Source: Chlorobiota bacterium
GTDB taxonomy: Bacteria; Bacteroidota; Ignavibacteria; OLB7
DNA: 50,398 nucleotides
Assembly (NCBI GenBank): GCA_016788565.1
Contig: JAEUSP010000008.1
Coordinates: 1-50,398 of the forward strand
Direction: 5' to 3'
Below the pieces are notes generated by a model, which saw only the letters and a program-made list of their open reading frames with translations, was not told the DNA's origin and ran no database searches. Made by a program: the position numbers and the translations under genes. Of the stretch, positions 8,147 through 17,029 are shown piece by piece; positions within the stretch are counted from its first letter, which is position 1, and each line of letters begins with the position of its first letter.

Positions 8147-10387
8147 ATGACAACTCCCACAACTCCCACAAAACGCACACGCCCCACAACAGAAATTAAG
8201 GCCGAGGATGTGAAAAACGCCGGGGCCGATCTGTTCCCCCTTCAGTTTGTGAAAGGCATTGGGCCGGCGCGTGCGGCTGCGTTGGCCGAAGCTGGTGTCC
8301 GCACCGTTCGGGACCTTCTGCTGTTCACCCCAAAATCGTACTTGGATCGCCGCACGGTGCTTCCGCTTCGGCAAACCCGGTTGCTGCTTGGTGGCGAGGA
8401 AGGAATCCCCGACCAGATCACCGCCATTGTGGAAATCCGCCGGATGCAGATTCTGGAAAGCGGGCGGGGCCAGAAACGGCTGATGATCCGCGTTGCCGAC
8501 CAAACCGGCGAGGCCAATCTGGTGTTCTTCCAGGGGGCGCAGTATTTCATCAAGTCCTACCAGGTGGGGGAAACTCTGGCCATCAGCGGCCCGGCGGAAT
8601 TGTTCAGCGGAGTGCTGCAATGGACTCATCCAGAAATTGAAAAATTGGAGGAGGAGGAGAAAGGGTTGATCCACAGCGGGCGGATTATCCCGCAGTACCG
8701 CGAAACCGCACGGATGAAATCTGCCGGCCTTAGCAGCCGTTCCGTTCGGAAGCTGATGGAGGCAACGTTCCAGCGGTACGTTGCCGAAGAGCTTCGCGAA
8801 ACCCTGACCGATGAACTGATCCGCGAGTACGACCTGCTCCCCTTTGCCGATGCCGTCTATCAGATGCACTTCCCAGGGGATGAAGAGCTTCTGAAACGGG
8901 CCTTGTACCGGATGAAGTTTGAAGAACTTTTCTTCTTCGAGCTTGGCCTTGCCTACCGGAAAGAAGTCCAGCTTGGTGCCGAGCCGGGGATCAGTTTCGA
9001 CACCCACAGCGAGCTTGCACGACAACTGTTGGACAAATTGGGCTTTGAGCTAACCGGCGCGCAACGCCGCTCGATGAAAGAGATTTTGGCCGACATGGCA
9101 AAGCCCACCGCAATGAACCGATTGCTGCAGGGTGATGTTGGTTCCGGCAAAACAATCGTGGCGGTGTTGGCAATGTTGGTGGCGGTGCACAACGGCTACC
9201 AGTGTGCGATGATGGTCCCCACCGAAATCCTAAGCGAGCAACACGCCCGCACGCTGCAACGCTTGCTGGAAGGCTTGCCGGTGAAGGTGACGCAGTTGGT
9301 AGGCGGCCAAAAAAAGCGCGCCCGCCAGGAGATACTCTATCAGCTTCGGAACAACGAAACGAACATCATTGTGGGAACCCACGCGCTGTTTCAGGAGGAA
9401 GTGGAGTACGCAAATTTGGGGCTGGTGGTGATTGATGAGCAGCACCGTTTTGGCGTTGAGCAGCGGGCGCGATTGCGGAACAAAGGCCGCCGCCCCGACA
9501 CGCTGATTATGACCGCAACCCCAATCCCCCGCACCCTGACGATGACCCTGTACGGCGACCTTGATGTGAGCATCATTGACGAGCTTCCCGCCGGGCGGAA
9601 GCCAATCCGAACCGCAGTTCGGTTCGAGAATCAACTTGACTCAGTCTGGAATTTTGTGCGGAGCGAGGTGGTGGCCGGGCGGCAAGCCTACGTCGTCTAT
9701 CCGTTGGTGGAGAAGTCGGAAAAATTGGAGTTGAAGTCGGCGGTGGAGCATTATGAGTTCCTGAAAGAATCGGTCTTCCCGGACCTGCGGTTGGGGCTGC
9801 TGCATGGGCAGATGTTCTGGTACGAAAAGGAGGATGCCATGCGTGATTTTCTGGAGCGGAAGGTAGATATCCTGATTGCCACCACCGTGATTGAAGTTGG
9901 CATTGACGTGCCGAACGCATCGGTGATGGTGATTGAGAATGCCGAGCGGTTTGGGCTATCGCAACTGCACCAGCTTCGGGGGCGGGTGGGGCGGGGTGCC
10001 GATCAATCATTCTGCATTTTGCTCACCAAGGATCACTACCGCTACCAGATGCGGCGGGGCCTTAGCCCGAACGAAGCGCGCCAGGAGCGGCGGGCCGCAA
10101 TCCGCCGGTTGGCCGCAATGCAGGAAACCAACGATGGTTTCCGCATCAGCGAAATTGATTTGGAGTTGCGCGGCCCGGGCGATGTTGTTGGGACCCGGCA
10201 AAGCGGGTTGCCGGAATTCCACCACGCCAACCTTGTCACCGATGGCCCAATCGTTGGCGCGGCCCGCGACGCAGCGTTCGCCATCATCCGCCGCGACCCT
10301 GAGTTGAAGCTGCCGCAACATCAGCGCATCGCCAAAGCCTTCCAGGACTCCATCAAACGGTCGTTGCAGTTTGCCGATGTTGGATGA
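8147..10387 (+). CDS. recG: ATP-dependent DNA helicase RecG
   Basis: The 746-aa product matches RecG over its length. It remodels stalled replication forks and Holliday junctions. Residues about 28-60 (LQFVKGIGPARAAALAEAGV) are the helix-hairpin-helix-like start, and an OB-fold wedge domain follows. The helicase core has Walker A GDVGSGKT (about residue 328), DEQH (about 430), TATPIPRTL (motif III) and motif VI QLHQLRGRVGRG. The start ATG has AAAGG only 2 nt upstream, which is unusually close. The first codons contain a direct repeat (ACAACTCCC twice, giving TTPTTP). The next in-frame support for RecG homology begins near residue 27, so a slightly later start cannot be excluded. Confidence 0.97.
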   Translation: MTTPTTPTKRTRPTTEIKAEDVKNAGADLFPLQFVKGIGPARAAALAEAGVRTVRDLLLFTPKSYLDRRTVLPLRQTRLLLGGEEGIPDQITAIVEIRRMQILESGRGQKRLMIRVADQTGEANLVFFQGAQYFIKSYQVGETLAISGPAELFSGVLQWTHPEIEKLEEEEKGLIHSGRIIPQYRETARMKSAGLSSRSVRKLMEATFQRYVAEELRETLTDELIREYDLLPFADAVYQMHFPGDEELLKRALYRMKFEELFFFELGLAYRKEVQLGAEPGISFDTHSELARQLLDKLGFELTGAQRRSMKEILADMAKPTAMNRLLQGDVGSGKTIVAVLAMLVAVHNGYQCAMMVPTEILSEQHARTLQRLLEGLPVKVTQLVGGQKKRARQEILYQLRNNETNIIVGTHALFQEEVEYANLGLVVIDEQHRFGVEQRARLRNKGRRPDTLIMTATPIPRTLTMTLYGDLDVSIIDELPAGRKPIRTAVRFENQLDSVWNFVRSEVVAGRQAYVVYPLVEKSEKLELKSAVEHYEFLKESVFPDLRLGLLHGQMFWYEKEDAMRDFLERKVDILIATTVIEVGIDVPNASVMVIENAERFGLSQLHQLRGRVGRGADQSFCILLTKDHYRYQMRRGLSPNEARQERRAAIRRLAAMQETNDGFRISEIDLELRGPGDVVGTRQSGLPEFHHANLVTDGPIVGAARDAAFAIIRRDPELKLPQHQRIAKAFQDSIKRSLQFADVG

Positions 10388-10422
10388 GCATTCTTGGGTC
10401 AGCAAACCGCCGCACCCCTCTC

Positions 10423-10464
10423 GGTGAAGAGTGAAGAGTGAAGAGTGAAGGGTGAAGAGTGAGA
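10423..10464 (+). repeat. Heptanucleotide tandem repeat, AGTGAAG family (6 units)
   Basis: Six head-to-tail 7-bp units (GGTGAAG, three AGTGAAG, GGTGAAG, AGTGAGA) lie between recG and the ankyrin gene. They are followed by GAGCCAAAGCC (10467-10477) and a degenerate CCACTGA remnant at about 10491-10512. Confidence 0.9.
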
Positions 10465-10557
10465 TGGAGCCAAAGCCGCGAACTCACGAATGACCACTGA
10501 CTAATGACCACTACCCATCACCCCGCAAACCCGGCCTCGCCGCTCGTTCCGAAAATT

Positions 10558-12156
10558 TTATTCCCCCACTTCTTCCATCATTTTCACCATCTCGATTTTT
10601 TTCTCCTCGCGTGCGTAGTCAATCACGGTTTGGCTGTTCCAGTCCATGGCCATGGGGTTTGCGCCGCGTTGCAGCAGTAATCGGGCGGCATCAAGGCTGT
10701 TGCTGCGGACGGCCCAGAAGAGAGGGGTCTGGCTGCGTAGATCGGCGTAGTCAATTTCTGCGCCGTGATCCAGCAGGTAGGCCACAACATCGGGCTTGTT
10801 CCCTTGCGCGGCGTAGTGTAGCGGGGTGGATTCGCCGGCCGAGCTGGCTGCGTTCACCTCGGCACCATGCTCAACCAACGCCTGCACCATCTCTATCCCG
10901 CCATGCTCTGCCGCAGCATGAAGCGGCGTTACTCCGTTCCGCAGTGCCTGGATGTTGGGAGCGGCATCGTGGTTCAGCAGAAACTTGACCATTTCGGTTT
11001 GCCCGGCGGCGGCGGCAAGGTGCAGCGGCGTTGCGCCATCGTCGGCAAGCATATCTGCCGGAGCGTTGATGTTGGCCGCGCCTTCCAGCAGGAACTCCAT
11101 CATCGAAATGTCGCCAGCCGCTGCGGCTTTGTGGAGCGCGGTGGTTCCGGTGAACCCGGCGGGGTAGTTGACGCTTGCGCCATTGTCGCGCAGCAGTGCG
11201 ATCAGGTCGCGGTTGCCGTTGGCAAGCACGATGTAGGCCGCGCCGTTCACTTTCACATCTTCGGGGTCTTCGGCAATCAGTTCTTTCAGCTCATCAACGC
11301 CTCCGTTGGCCCCTAACGAAAGGGCGATGCGGGTTTCCAATTCTTCCGGCGGCGTTGCTTCTTGCGGTTCGTCGGTTTGCGGTTCGTCGGTTGGCTGTTC
11401 GGGGTTATCAATGGGTGCTTCTTGCAGTCCAAGCGCAGTTGCGATTACGGTTATCAACTCTTCGTTTGCGGTTGCTTGTGCGGTTTGCAGCAGTGTTGTG
11501 GCCTCGGCATCTTCAATATCCACCTCGGCCCCGGCTTCAATCAAGGCTTGGGTTAGCTCAATATCTTCCTGCTGGACTGCTGCAAAAATTGGCGTGCGGC
11601 CCTCGGCATCGGGGATGTTGGGATCGCCACCGGCGGCAAGCAGTTGCCCAATAATTTCGGGCGCGCTGCGGTCCACCGCAATCCAGAGGGGCGTTTGGCC
11701 GATGATGTTGCGGGCGTTCACGTCGGCATTGTGGCGCAGCAGCACCGGGACAACATCGGGATGATTCAGCAAGCAGGCATCGTGGAGCGGGGTGGCCCCA
11801 ACGTCATCGGCGTGGTTGACGTTGGCACCGGCAGCAATCAGAAGCTCGGCCATTTCTGCCGAGCGGGCCGCTTGCAGCGGGGTGACTCCATCGCTGTTTT
11901 TGGCATCAACCTTTGCGTGGTTGCGGATCAGAAGCGTGGCCATTCCGGTGTCGTCGGCACGGGTGGCAAGGTGAAGCGGTGTCTCGCCGTTTTGTTGAGT
12001 TGCTTGCGCCAGCTTCGGCTTTTTTTTCAGCAGCTTTGCCATCGCCGCCACATCGCCCGATTCGGCAATGGCGAAAACATCTTGGGCAGCGGCCTGCTGC
12101 GAAACAAGCATGACTGCAAGAAATAGAAAGAGCGTTGCGAAACGCGAACGGTTCAT
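10558..12156 (-). CDS. Exported ankyrin-repeat protein (two ankyrin blocks)
   Basis: The product is 532 aa. Residues 1-25 are a signal peptide (FATLFLFLAVMLVSQQAAAQ). Ankyrin repeats, seen as recurring G-TPLH-A and LL--GA-(V/I)N, form one block at about 26-245 and a second at about 276-530. An acidic, proline-rich spacer (about 246-272, PTDEPQTDEPQ) separates the blocks. The signal peptide places the protein in the periplasm or outside the cell. Ankyrins mediate protein binding; the partner is unknown. Two further exported ankyrin genes lie at 32367-34358. The gene stands alone, with AGTGAAG-family heptamer tracts on both sides. Confidence 0.92.
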   Translation of the reverse strand: MNRSRFATLFLFLAVMLVSQQAAAQDVFAIAESGDVAAMAKLLKKKPKLAQATQQNGETPLHLATRADDTGMATLLIRNHAKVDAKNSDGVTPLQAARSAEMAELLIAAGANVNHADDVGATPLHDACLLNHPDVVPVLLRHNADVNARNIIGQTPLWIAVDRSAPEIIGQLLAAGGDPNIPDAEGRTPIFAAVQQEDIELTQALIEAGAEVDIEDAEATTLLQTAQATANEELITVIATALGLQEAPIDNPEQPTDEPQTDEPQEATPPEELETRIALSLGANGGVDELKELIAEDPEDVKVNGAAYIVLANGNRDLIALLRDNGASVNYPAGFTGTTALHKAAAAGDISMMEFLLEGAANINAPADMLADDGATPLHLAAAAGQTEMVKFLLNHDAAPNIQALRNGVTPLHAAAEHGGIEMVQALVEHGAEVNAASSAGESTPLHYAAQGNKPDVVAYLLDHGAEIDYADLRSQTPLFWAVRSNSLDAARLLLQRGANPMAMDWNSQTVIDYAREEKKIEMVKMMEEVGE

Positions 12157-12204
12157 GGATGATGATGATTGTGTGAGTTGTTGTTGTATCCGCCTTTAGC
12201 GAAA

Positions 12205-12267
12205 AGTGAAGAGTGAAGAGTGAAAAGTGAAGAGTGAAGAGTGAAGAGTGAAGAGTGAAGAGTGAGA
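12205..12267 (+). repeat. Heptanucleotide tandem repeat, AGTGAAG family (9 units)
   Basis: Nine contiguous 7-bp units, seven exactly AGTGAAG, one AGTGAAA and a final AGTGAGA, fill most of the gap between the ankyrin gene and the propeller gene at 12290. Confidence 0.92.
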
Positions 12268-12289
12268 TGAGAAGAATGCCGATCCCCGT

Positions 12290-14215
12290 TCACCGGCACC
12301 CCAGCCGTTGCCAGGTTACGCCGTGGTCTTCGGAGCGGTAGGGGATGTCTTCGACGGTGGCGTACAGGATAGCGTCATGCACGGCAAACATGGAGATGTA
12401 CCCTTTGGGGAATCGGGCATCCATCGGTTGCCAGCCATCGTTGCCGGCAATGGAGCTGACAAAAAATTGATTGCCGGAAGGGTCATCGCCACCCATCAAA
12501 TAAAGGCTGTCGCGCCCCTGCATGATTCCGTACTGCCCCGGCATCCACGGCTTTCTGAGCGGCTTTTTTCTCCCTTCAATCTCAATCCCAATCTCCTTTT
12601 CTTCAATGCTCCAAACCAGCAGTGAGTTGGTTTGCTGCACGGCCGCTCCGCTGGGCAACCCCAACCGTTTCCATGTTGTGCCGCCATCGTTCGATTGCAT
12701 CCAAAATTCTTCCGTTGGCTTCCCCGAACGCATATCTGGCTTGCTTCCCATCAGCCCGTACATCGTGGTTTCCGTGGCGGTGAACTCCGTGACGTTGCTA
12801 TCTAATTTCACCCGTTTCCAGACGCTATCTTGAACGGCTTTTCGGTAGATCACTCCATCGTTCATCTTCACCACAATGCCAAGATTGTTGGCAACGCCGA
12901 ACGCCATTTCCCCTTCTGGCAGCGGAACATCCCACCAGCCGGTTCCTTCGCTGTGGCTTATCAGCAGGATATTGTTGTACCCATTCCCCACCGTTTCCAC
13001 AATGATGCTGCTATCGGCAAACCACCACCGGTTTGGGTACGATTCGGTGGGGAAGTAGGTGAGGTCCCAGGAGCGCCCGCTATCGAGTGAGTTGAAAAGA
13101 ATTTGCGCCGACGATGCCCCGAACAGCGTCCCCGACGGAGCAACCATTGCCATGCCGAGGCAGCCGAACAACGCGCTGTCGCGGCTGTCGTCGAACAGGG
13201 CGAAGGAGCTTGATGACGAAGCAGCAACCGCACAAGCTGCACGCTGCCACGTTGCGCCGCCATCGCGTGAGATGACCAGCGAATCCACCGTGCGGGCAAT
13301 CATCACATCCCGATCCCAGAACCAGTTGCCGATGTTCGCCGGCAGCAGGGAATCCACCACAACCCAATCGCCCGGCTGGCTGATGGAGGCCACGTAGTAA
13401 CTATGCCCCGCCCCCTCCATGTCGTGGCCGGAAGCAAGGTAGAGGTGAGTATCAATCGAGAGGAGTTGGAACTCATCGGTGAGCAATCGGCGGGCTTGCC
13501 AACTGCGCCCGGCGGTTTCCGAAAAATAGAGGCTATCGCCACAGGCGACGGTCAGCAATCCGCCGGAAATCAGTGGGGTTCCGCAATCGGTTGTTGGTGG
13601 CACGAAAGGCTGCCATGTTAGGCCATCATCGCGTGAGATCAGCAAGTTGGAACGTGAGCTTGTGAGAAGAACAACGCCCGGCGCGGCATCAACGGCGGCA
13701 AGCTGGCCCCACGTGGAATCGGAAGGGTTGGCGACTTCTTCAAAGAAAATTCCCGCATCGGTTGTGCGAAACAACTGGCCGTTGGTGGTCATCAGAAACC
13801 AGGCCGAACCAGTGGTGACGATTCGCTGGACGCTGACCCCGGCAAGCTCTTCCAGCATCTGCCACGTTCGGCCGTCGTCGGTGGAGCGGTAGGTGGGATA
13901 GGGGTTTCCATCATCATCGGTCCAGGGTGAGTTCGGGACCGCCAGGATTGCCCCGTTGCCCGCAACGATTGTGCGGAGAAATGGACTCCAGAGAAACTCC
14001 ACTTCCTCCCAAGTTTCTCCAAGATCAGTCGAGCGGTACAGCCCAAACCGTTCCGATTCCTGGCCAAGCAGCGTGCCGGTTTCGTGGTTGATTGCAAGAT
14101 CAACGAATCGCAGAGAATCGGAGTCTTGTTCCTGGGCTGGCAATGGAGTAACCGTCACCGATAGCAGTAAGCAGAACGTGAGCAACCCAAGCAGGCAACG
14201 AAGCGGAGATGACAT
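12290..14215 (-). CDS. Exported BNR / Ycf48-like beta-propeller protein
   Basis: The start at 14215 (MSSPLRCLLGLL...) gives 641 aa with a proper signal peptide ending near PLPAQ. The frame stays open to 14332, but the upstream extension has no signal character and would overlap a candidate promoter (14303-14310). The protein is a string of sialidase/BNR-type repeats: STDLGETWEEV, STDDGRTWQML, SRDDGLTWQPF, SRDGGATWQRA, SNDGGTTWKRL and a final SEDHGVTWQRLGCR. This is the photosystem-assembly Ycf48/sortilin propeller fold. No T9SS sorting domain follows the last repeat, so it may stay in the periplasm. The function is unknown. Confidence 0.85.
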   Translation of the reverse strand: MSSPLRCLLGLLTFCLLLSVTVTPLPAQEQDSDSLRFVDLAINHETGTLLGQESERFGLYRSTDLGETWEEVEFLWSPFLRTIVAGNGAILAVPNSPWTDDDGNPYPTYRSTDDGRTWQMLEELAGVSVQRIVTTGSAWFLMTTNGQLFRTTDAGIFFEEVANPSDSTWGQLAAVDAAPGVVLLTSSRSNLLISRDDGLTWQPFVPPTTDCGTPLISGGLLTVACGDSLYFSETAGRSWQARRLLTDEFQLLSIDTHLYLASGHDMEGAGHSYYVASISQPGDWVVVDSLLPANIGNWFWDRDVMIARTVDSLVISRDGGATWQRAACAVAASSSSSFALFDDSRDSALFGCLGMAMVAPSGTLFGASSAQILFNSLDSGRSWDLTYFPTESYPNRWWFADSSIIVETVGNGYNNILLISHSEGTGWWDVPLPEGEMAFGVANNLGIVVKMNDGVIYRKAVQDSVWKRVKLDSNVTEFTATETTMYGLMGSKPDMRSGKPTEEFWMQSNDGGTTWKRLGLPSGAAVQQTNSLLVWSIEEKEIGIEIEGRKKPLRKPWMPGQYGIMQGRDSLYLMGGDDPSGNQFFVSSIAGNDGWQPMDARFPKGYISMFAVHDAILYATVEDIPYRSEDHGVTWQRLGCR

Positions 14216-14302
14216 AAGCGATACGAGAGGGGAAGCATGAAGAGAACGTTGGATAGCTTCGCGGCCAGGGTTGAACGCTATCGCGCCCCGGGAAGCAGGG
14301 TG

Positions 14303-14310
14303 CAAAAGTA
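14303..14310 (-). promoter_or_regulatory. Candidate TAnnTTTG promoter element of the propeller gene
   Basis: The minus strand reads TACTTTTG. A transcript from here would have a leader of about 80 nt before the ATG at 14215. A TTG lies 15 nt upstream, closer than usual, so this is tentative. Confidence 0.35.
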
Positions 14311-14373
14311 TTATTCTTTCCGCCACAAGCATCGCCCCGGCAGCTTTTTACTCGCGATGCCGTTTTGCAATTT

Positions 14374-15972
14374 TCACCACGCCCACGTTGCGCTGATTAT
14401 TGGTGCGGGGATCAGCGTTGCGGCGGGGTTTTGCCCGGTGGGGATGTTCAGGTTCAACCCAAAATCAACAGCAAAGCGGTTGTTGAACCAGCGCACGGCA
14501 ACCCCCAGCGGGAAGTAATCGGAATCTTGCAGCCAGTAGCCCTCGGCCACTCCCTTCCAGTTCCGGCCAATGCGGTAGTCCATTCCGCCGCCAACAATCA
14601 AGGCCGTGCGGTCGAATGGAGCTTCGTAGTTGGGGGTGTGATGCCGCCATGAGTAGGCCGCCGAAAGTGTGGCGCGGGTGTCGTCGTCGCCAACGCTGAG
14701 CGAGAGATAGGGTGAGGCCGCCACGATGTTGGAAACGTCACTTTCTGAGTATTGCCCCTGCACGCCAACCGCGCCGCGCACGGCTGCAACCCGAACAACT
14801 TCGTACCGCCCGCCCGCCGATGCAGTCAGTGAGTAATTGATGAACGACGGGACGTACAAGGCTCCGGCCAGCAACGTCAATCGGTCGGCGGGGGCGTATC
14901 CGGCAAGCCACCCCGCGCCGTCGTAGTTGGCAATAAACCCTTCCCCTTCCTCAATCGAACGCCCGGTGGGGCCAAGAATCAGGCGGTGCGCTGCGGGATC
15001 AACAACGGCCTGGGCCGGGCCGGTTGTTGGCAGTGATGTTGGCGGGATCAGAAAATCCTTCCGCTTGGCAATCGCCAACGGTTCTGGTGATTGCAGCCGC
15101 GGTGCCGGCGTGGCCACCGCAAGCCGCACAACTGGTGTGTCGGGTGGCTTTACCGGAACAGGGCGCGGCTGCGGACGTGGTCGCGGGCGTGGGCGCGGGG
15201 GGATTGGGCGTGGAGGAGTTGGGGGAAGAACCCTGGGGGCAATCACCCGAACGTAGGCTGTGTCGGCAACGATGTAGTTGCTGAAGCCCCCCGCCGGTTG
15301 GTCGCGGCGCAGATAGACCAGCATCGGCATTTTGTGCAGCCCGGGTCGGTTCGATTTGAAGCAGACTTGGTAGCGATAGGTGAAGCCTTCCGGGAGCGTC
15401 ACCGGCGGTTTCCGCTGCAAAAATTTGATGGTGAACAGCGGCGACGGGCTAACGATGGAATCCACCACAAACGCACGATTCTCGGTGATGACGTGGAACT
15501 CGCGGCAGGCAATCTGGTTCGGCTCTATTTCGCCAAAATCTTCGCGGCTGATCCTCCACTCATATTCGGTGGCAATCACAAGCTCCTCGGTTCTCCCGCT
15601 GCAATCGGTCACGCGAAGGTGAAGCGACACGCTGCGGCTGATGGTTTTCACCTGGGCGATAAACTGGGCACTGGTGGCGCAGCGGGCAAAAATTGGGCTG
15701 GTGATAATCCGCAAGTCGCGCGATTCCTGCCCGGTGACAAACGGCCCCCAAACTCCGGCTTGGCGGCGTTCAACTTTCATCACCCCACGCGGGGCGCGGA
15801 TGGTGAGAACATTCAGCCCGGTGTAGAATACTGTGGGGTAGATCGAAATCTGGGCTGATGCTTGCTCCGCCGTGCCGACCCAAATGGCCACAAGCAGAAG
15901 GAGCAGAAAATGATATGGAGCAGTGGCACGCATCGGGCGGCAAAGAAGTTTGCGGAACATAGCACCGGGCAT
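14374..15972 (-). CDS. Predicted outer-membrane barrel protein with Pro-Arg-rich linker
   Basis: The product is 532 aa if it starts at the ATG at 15972, whose A is also the last base of the upstream gene's TGA (TGATG coupling). ATGs at codons 5 and 14 are alternatives; the latter directly precedes the signal-peptide core YHFLLLLLVAIWVG, cleaved near ASAQ. Residues about 42-235 form a beta-rich exported domain with several cysteines. Residues about 244-285 are a Pro/Arg-rich linker (PRPRPRPRPQPRP). Residues about 340-532 alternate beta-strands and turns, ending in ISATWAW with a terminal aromatic as in outer-membrane barrels. The linker could contact peptidoglycan or cross the periplasm (inference). 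No known family is recognised. Confidence 0.7.
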   Translation of the reverse strand: MPGAMFRKLLCRPMRATAPYHFLLLLLVAIWVGTAEQASAQISIYPTVFYTGLNVLTIRAPRGVMKVERRQAGVWGPFVTGQESRDLRIITSPIFARCATSAQFIAQVKTISRSVSLHLRVTDCSGRTEELVIATEYEWRISREDFGEIEPNQIACREFHVITENRAFVVDSIVSPSPLFTIKFLQRKPPVTLPEGFTYRYQVCFKSNRPGLHKMPMLVYLRRDQPAGGFSNYIVADTAYVRVIAPRVLPPTPPRPIPPRPRPRPRPQPRPVPVKPPDTPVVRLAVATPAPRLQSPEPLAIAKRKDFLIPPTSLPTTGPAQAVVDPAAHRLILGPTGRSIEEGEGFIANYDGAGWLAGYAPADRLTLLAGALYVPSFINYSLTASAGGRYEVVRVAAVRGAVGVQGQYSESDVSNIVAASPYLSLSVGDDDTRATLSAAYSWRHHTPNYEAPFDRTALIVGGGMDYRIGRNWKGVAEGYWLQDSDYFPLGVAVRWFNNRFAVDFGLNLNIPTGQNPAATLIPAPIISATWAW

Positions 15973-16904
15973 CAGAAGCGATAACCCAACCCCAAAAACG
16001 CCCCTTGCAGCGCAAGCGTGTTGGCGCCAAGCAGCCGGACGTTGTAGCGTCCGTTGATGGAGAGGTCATCGCCGATAGAGACGAACGCGCCGGCAGATAT
16101 TGCAAGGTAGTTTTCGCGGTCAATCGTCAGAAATTTTCCGGTTCCACCATCAATCCGTTGTTGCGCTTCGGTGCTGCCGGCGGCCCCGGCGTAGAATGCG
16201 CGTGCTGGGTTTGCAACGTCGCCGGTGCTGATCACACCTTGCGCCCCCACAAACACCCCCGTCCCTTCCACCCGCGAGAACCCTACTTCGGCGTTGATGA
16301 TGACCTCATCTAACGGCTCTTCGTCGCGCCAGTTGTAGGCAACGCTCCCCTTTAGCCATGTTTCCTCCATTGCAACGCCAACATGGGCGGCGGTGGTGGC
16401 TTGGAAATATCCATCGCTCAGAAACGTGGGGTGGTTGGGGTCATCGTAAATCCCGTGGTGAAATCCCGGGGGGATTTTCAGCATGGTGCTAACCGAGGTG
16501 TGGACGCTTCCGGTGGTGAGTTGGTAGGTTCCGCCAAGCCCAAGCCACACCGGCGCAAAAATGCTGCGGTCGGGGAATCGTTCTTTGCTGTGGATGCGGA
16601 AATATCCAAAGGGAAGCTCGGCGTTCAGCTCCAAGCCATCCATCACCCCGTAATCGGCGGTGATGCCAAAGGTGGTGGCCACGAACGACGTTTGCAGCGT
16701 GTCGAATCGCTGCTGGGTTCCGTTGGCTCCGTAGTAACCTTCGGCACTTCCCGAGCCACCGTAAATACTCACTGATCCTTTCCCCGATGGGAGCAGAAAT
16801 GATCCCCCTGCGTTGGCCGTTGGCACCGACAAGAATAACAGAACAACCGCTGCCAGAAGCAACGATGAGACGCGCAGCACTGTTGGCATAACTGAATGTG
16901 GCAT
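15972..16904 (-). CDS. Predicted outer-membrane beta-barrel protein (transporter-like)
   Basis: The start is placed at the ATG at 16904 (MPHSV), with 16889 (MPTVLRV) as the alternative; the frame is open to 17003, but the extra residues do not look like a signal peptide. The signal core VSSLLLAAVVLLFLSV is cleaved near ANA. The mature protein is a run of amphipathic strands (VSIYGGSGSAEGYYG, LELNAELPFGYF, SVHTSVSTMLKIPPGFHHG, KGSVAYNW, EVGFSRVEGTGVFVGAQG) ending in AFLGLGYRF, a typical C-terminal barrel strand with terminal Phe. It resembles the transporter/FadL-like group of outer-membrane proteins without a clear assignment. It overlaps the start of the following gene by one base, so the two are probably co-translated. 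Confidence 0.75.
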   Translation of the reverse strand: MPHSVMPTVLRVSSLLLAAVVLLFLSVPTANAGGSFLLPSGKGSVSIYGGSGSAEGYYGANGTQQRFDTLQTSFVATTFGITADYGVMDGLELNAELPFGYFRIHSKERFPDRSIFAPVWLGLGGTYQLTTGSVHTSVSTMLKIPPGFHHGIYDDPNHPTFLSDGYFQATTAAHVGVAMEETWLKGSVAYNWRDEEPLDEVIINAEVGFSRVEGTGVFVGAQGVISTGDVANPARAFYAGAAGSTEAQQRIDGGTGKFLTIDRENYLAISAGAFVSIGDDLSINGRYNVRLLGANTLALQGAFLGLGYRF

Positions 16905-17029
16905 AGCTGAAAATGGATACGGTAAAGGCGTGAATGCTGGGGTAAAAATATGGGAAGCGCCGATCTTACACCATGCAAGAACGACGCTTCTACGATTGCT
17001 CAAAAAAAATATGGAATAGGTTCAGAAAA

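Noticed and set aside
8152-8169. ACAACTCCC direct repeat at the recG start as a regulatory site
   Set aside because: Only two copies within codons 2-7. It simply encodes TTPTTP, and nothing else supports a binding site.
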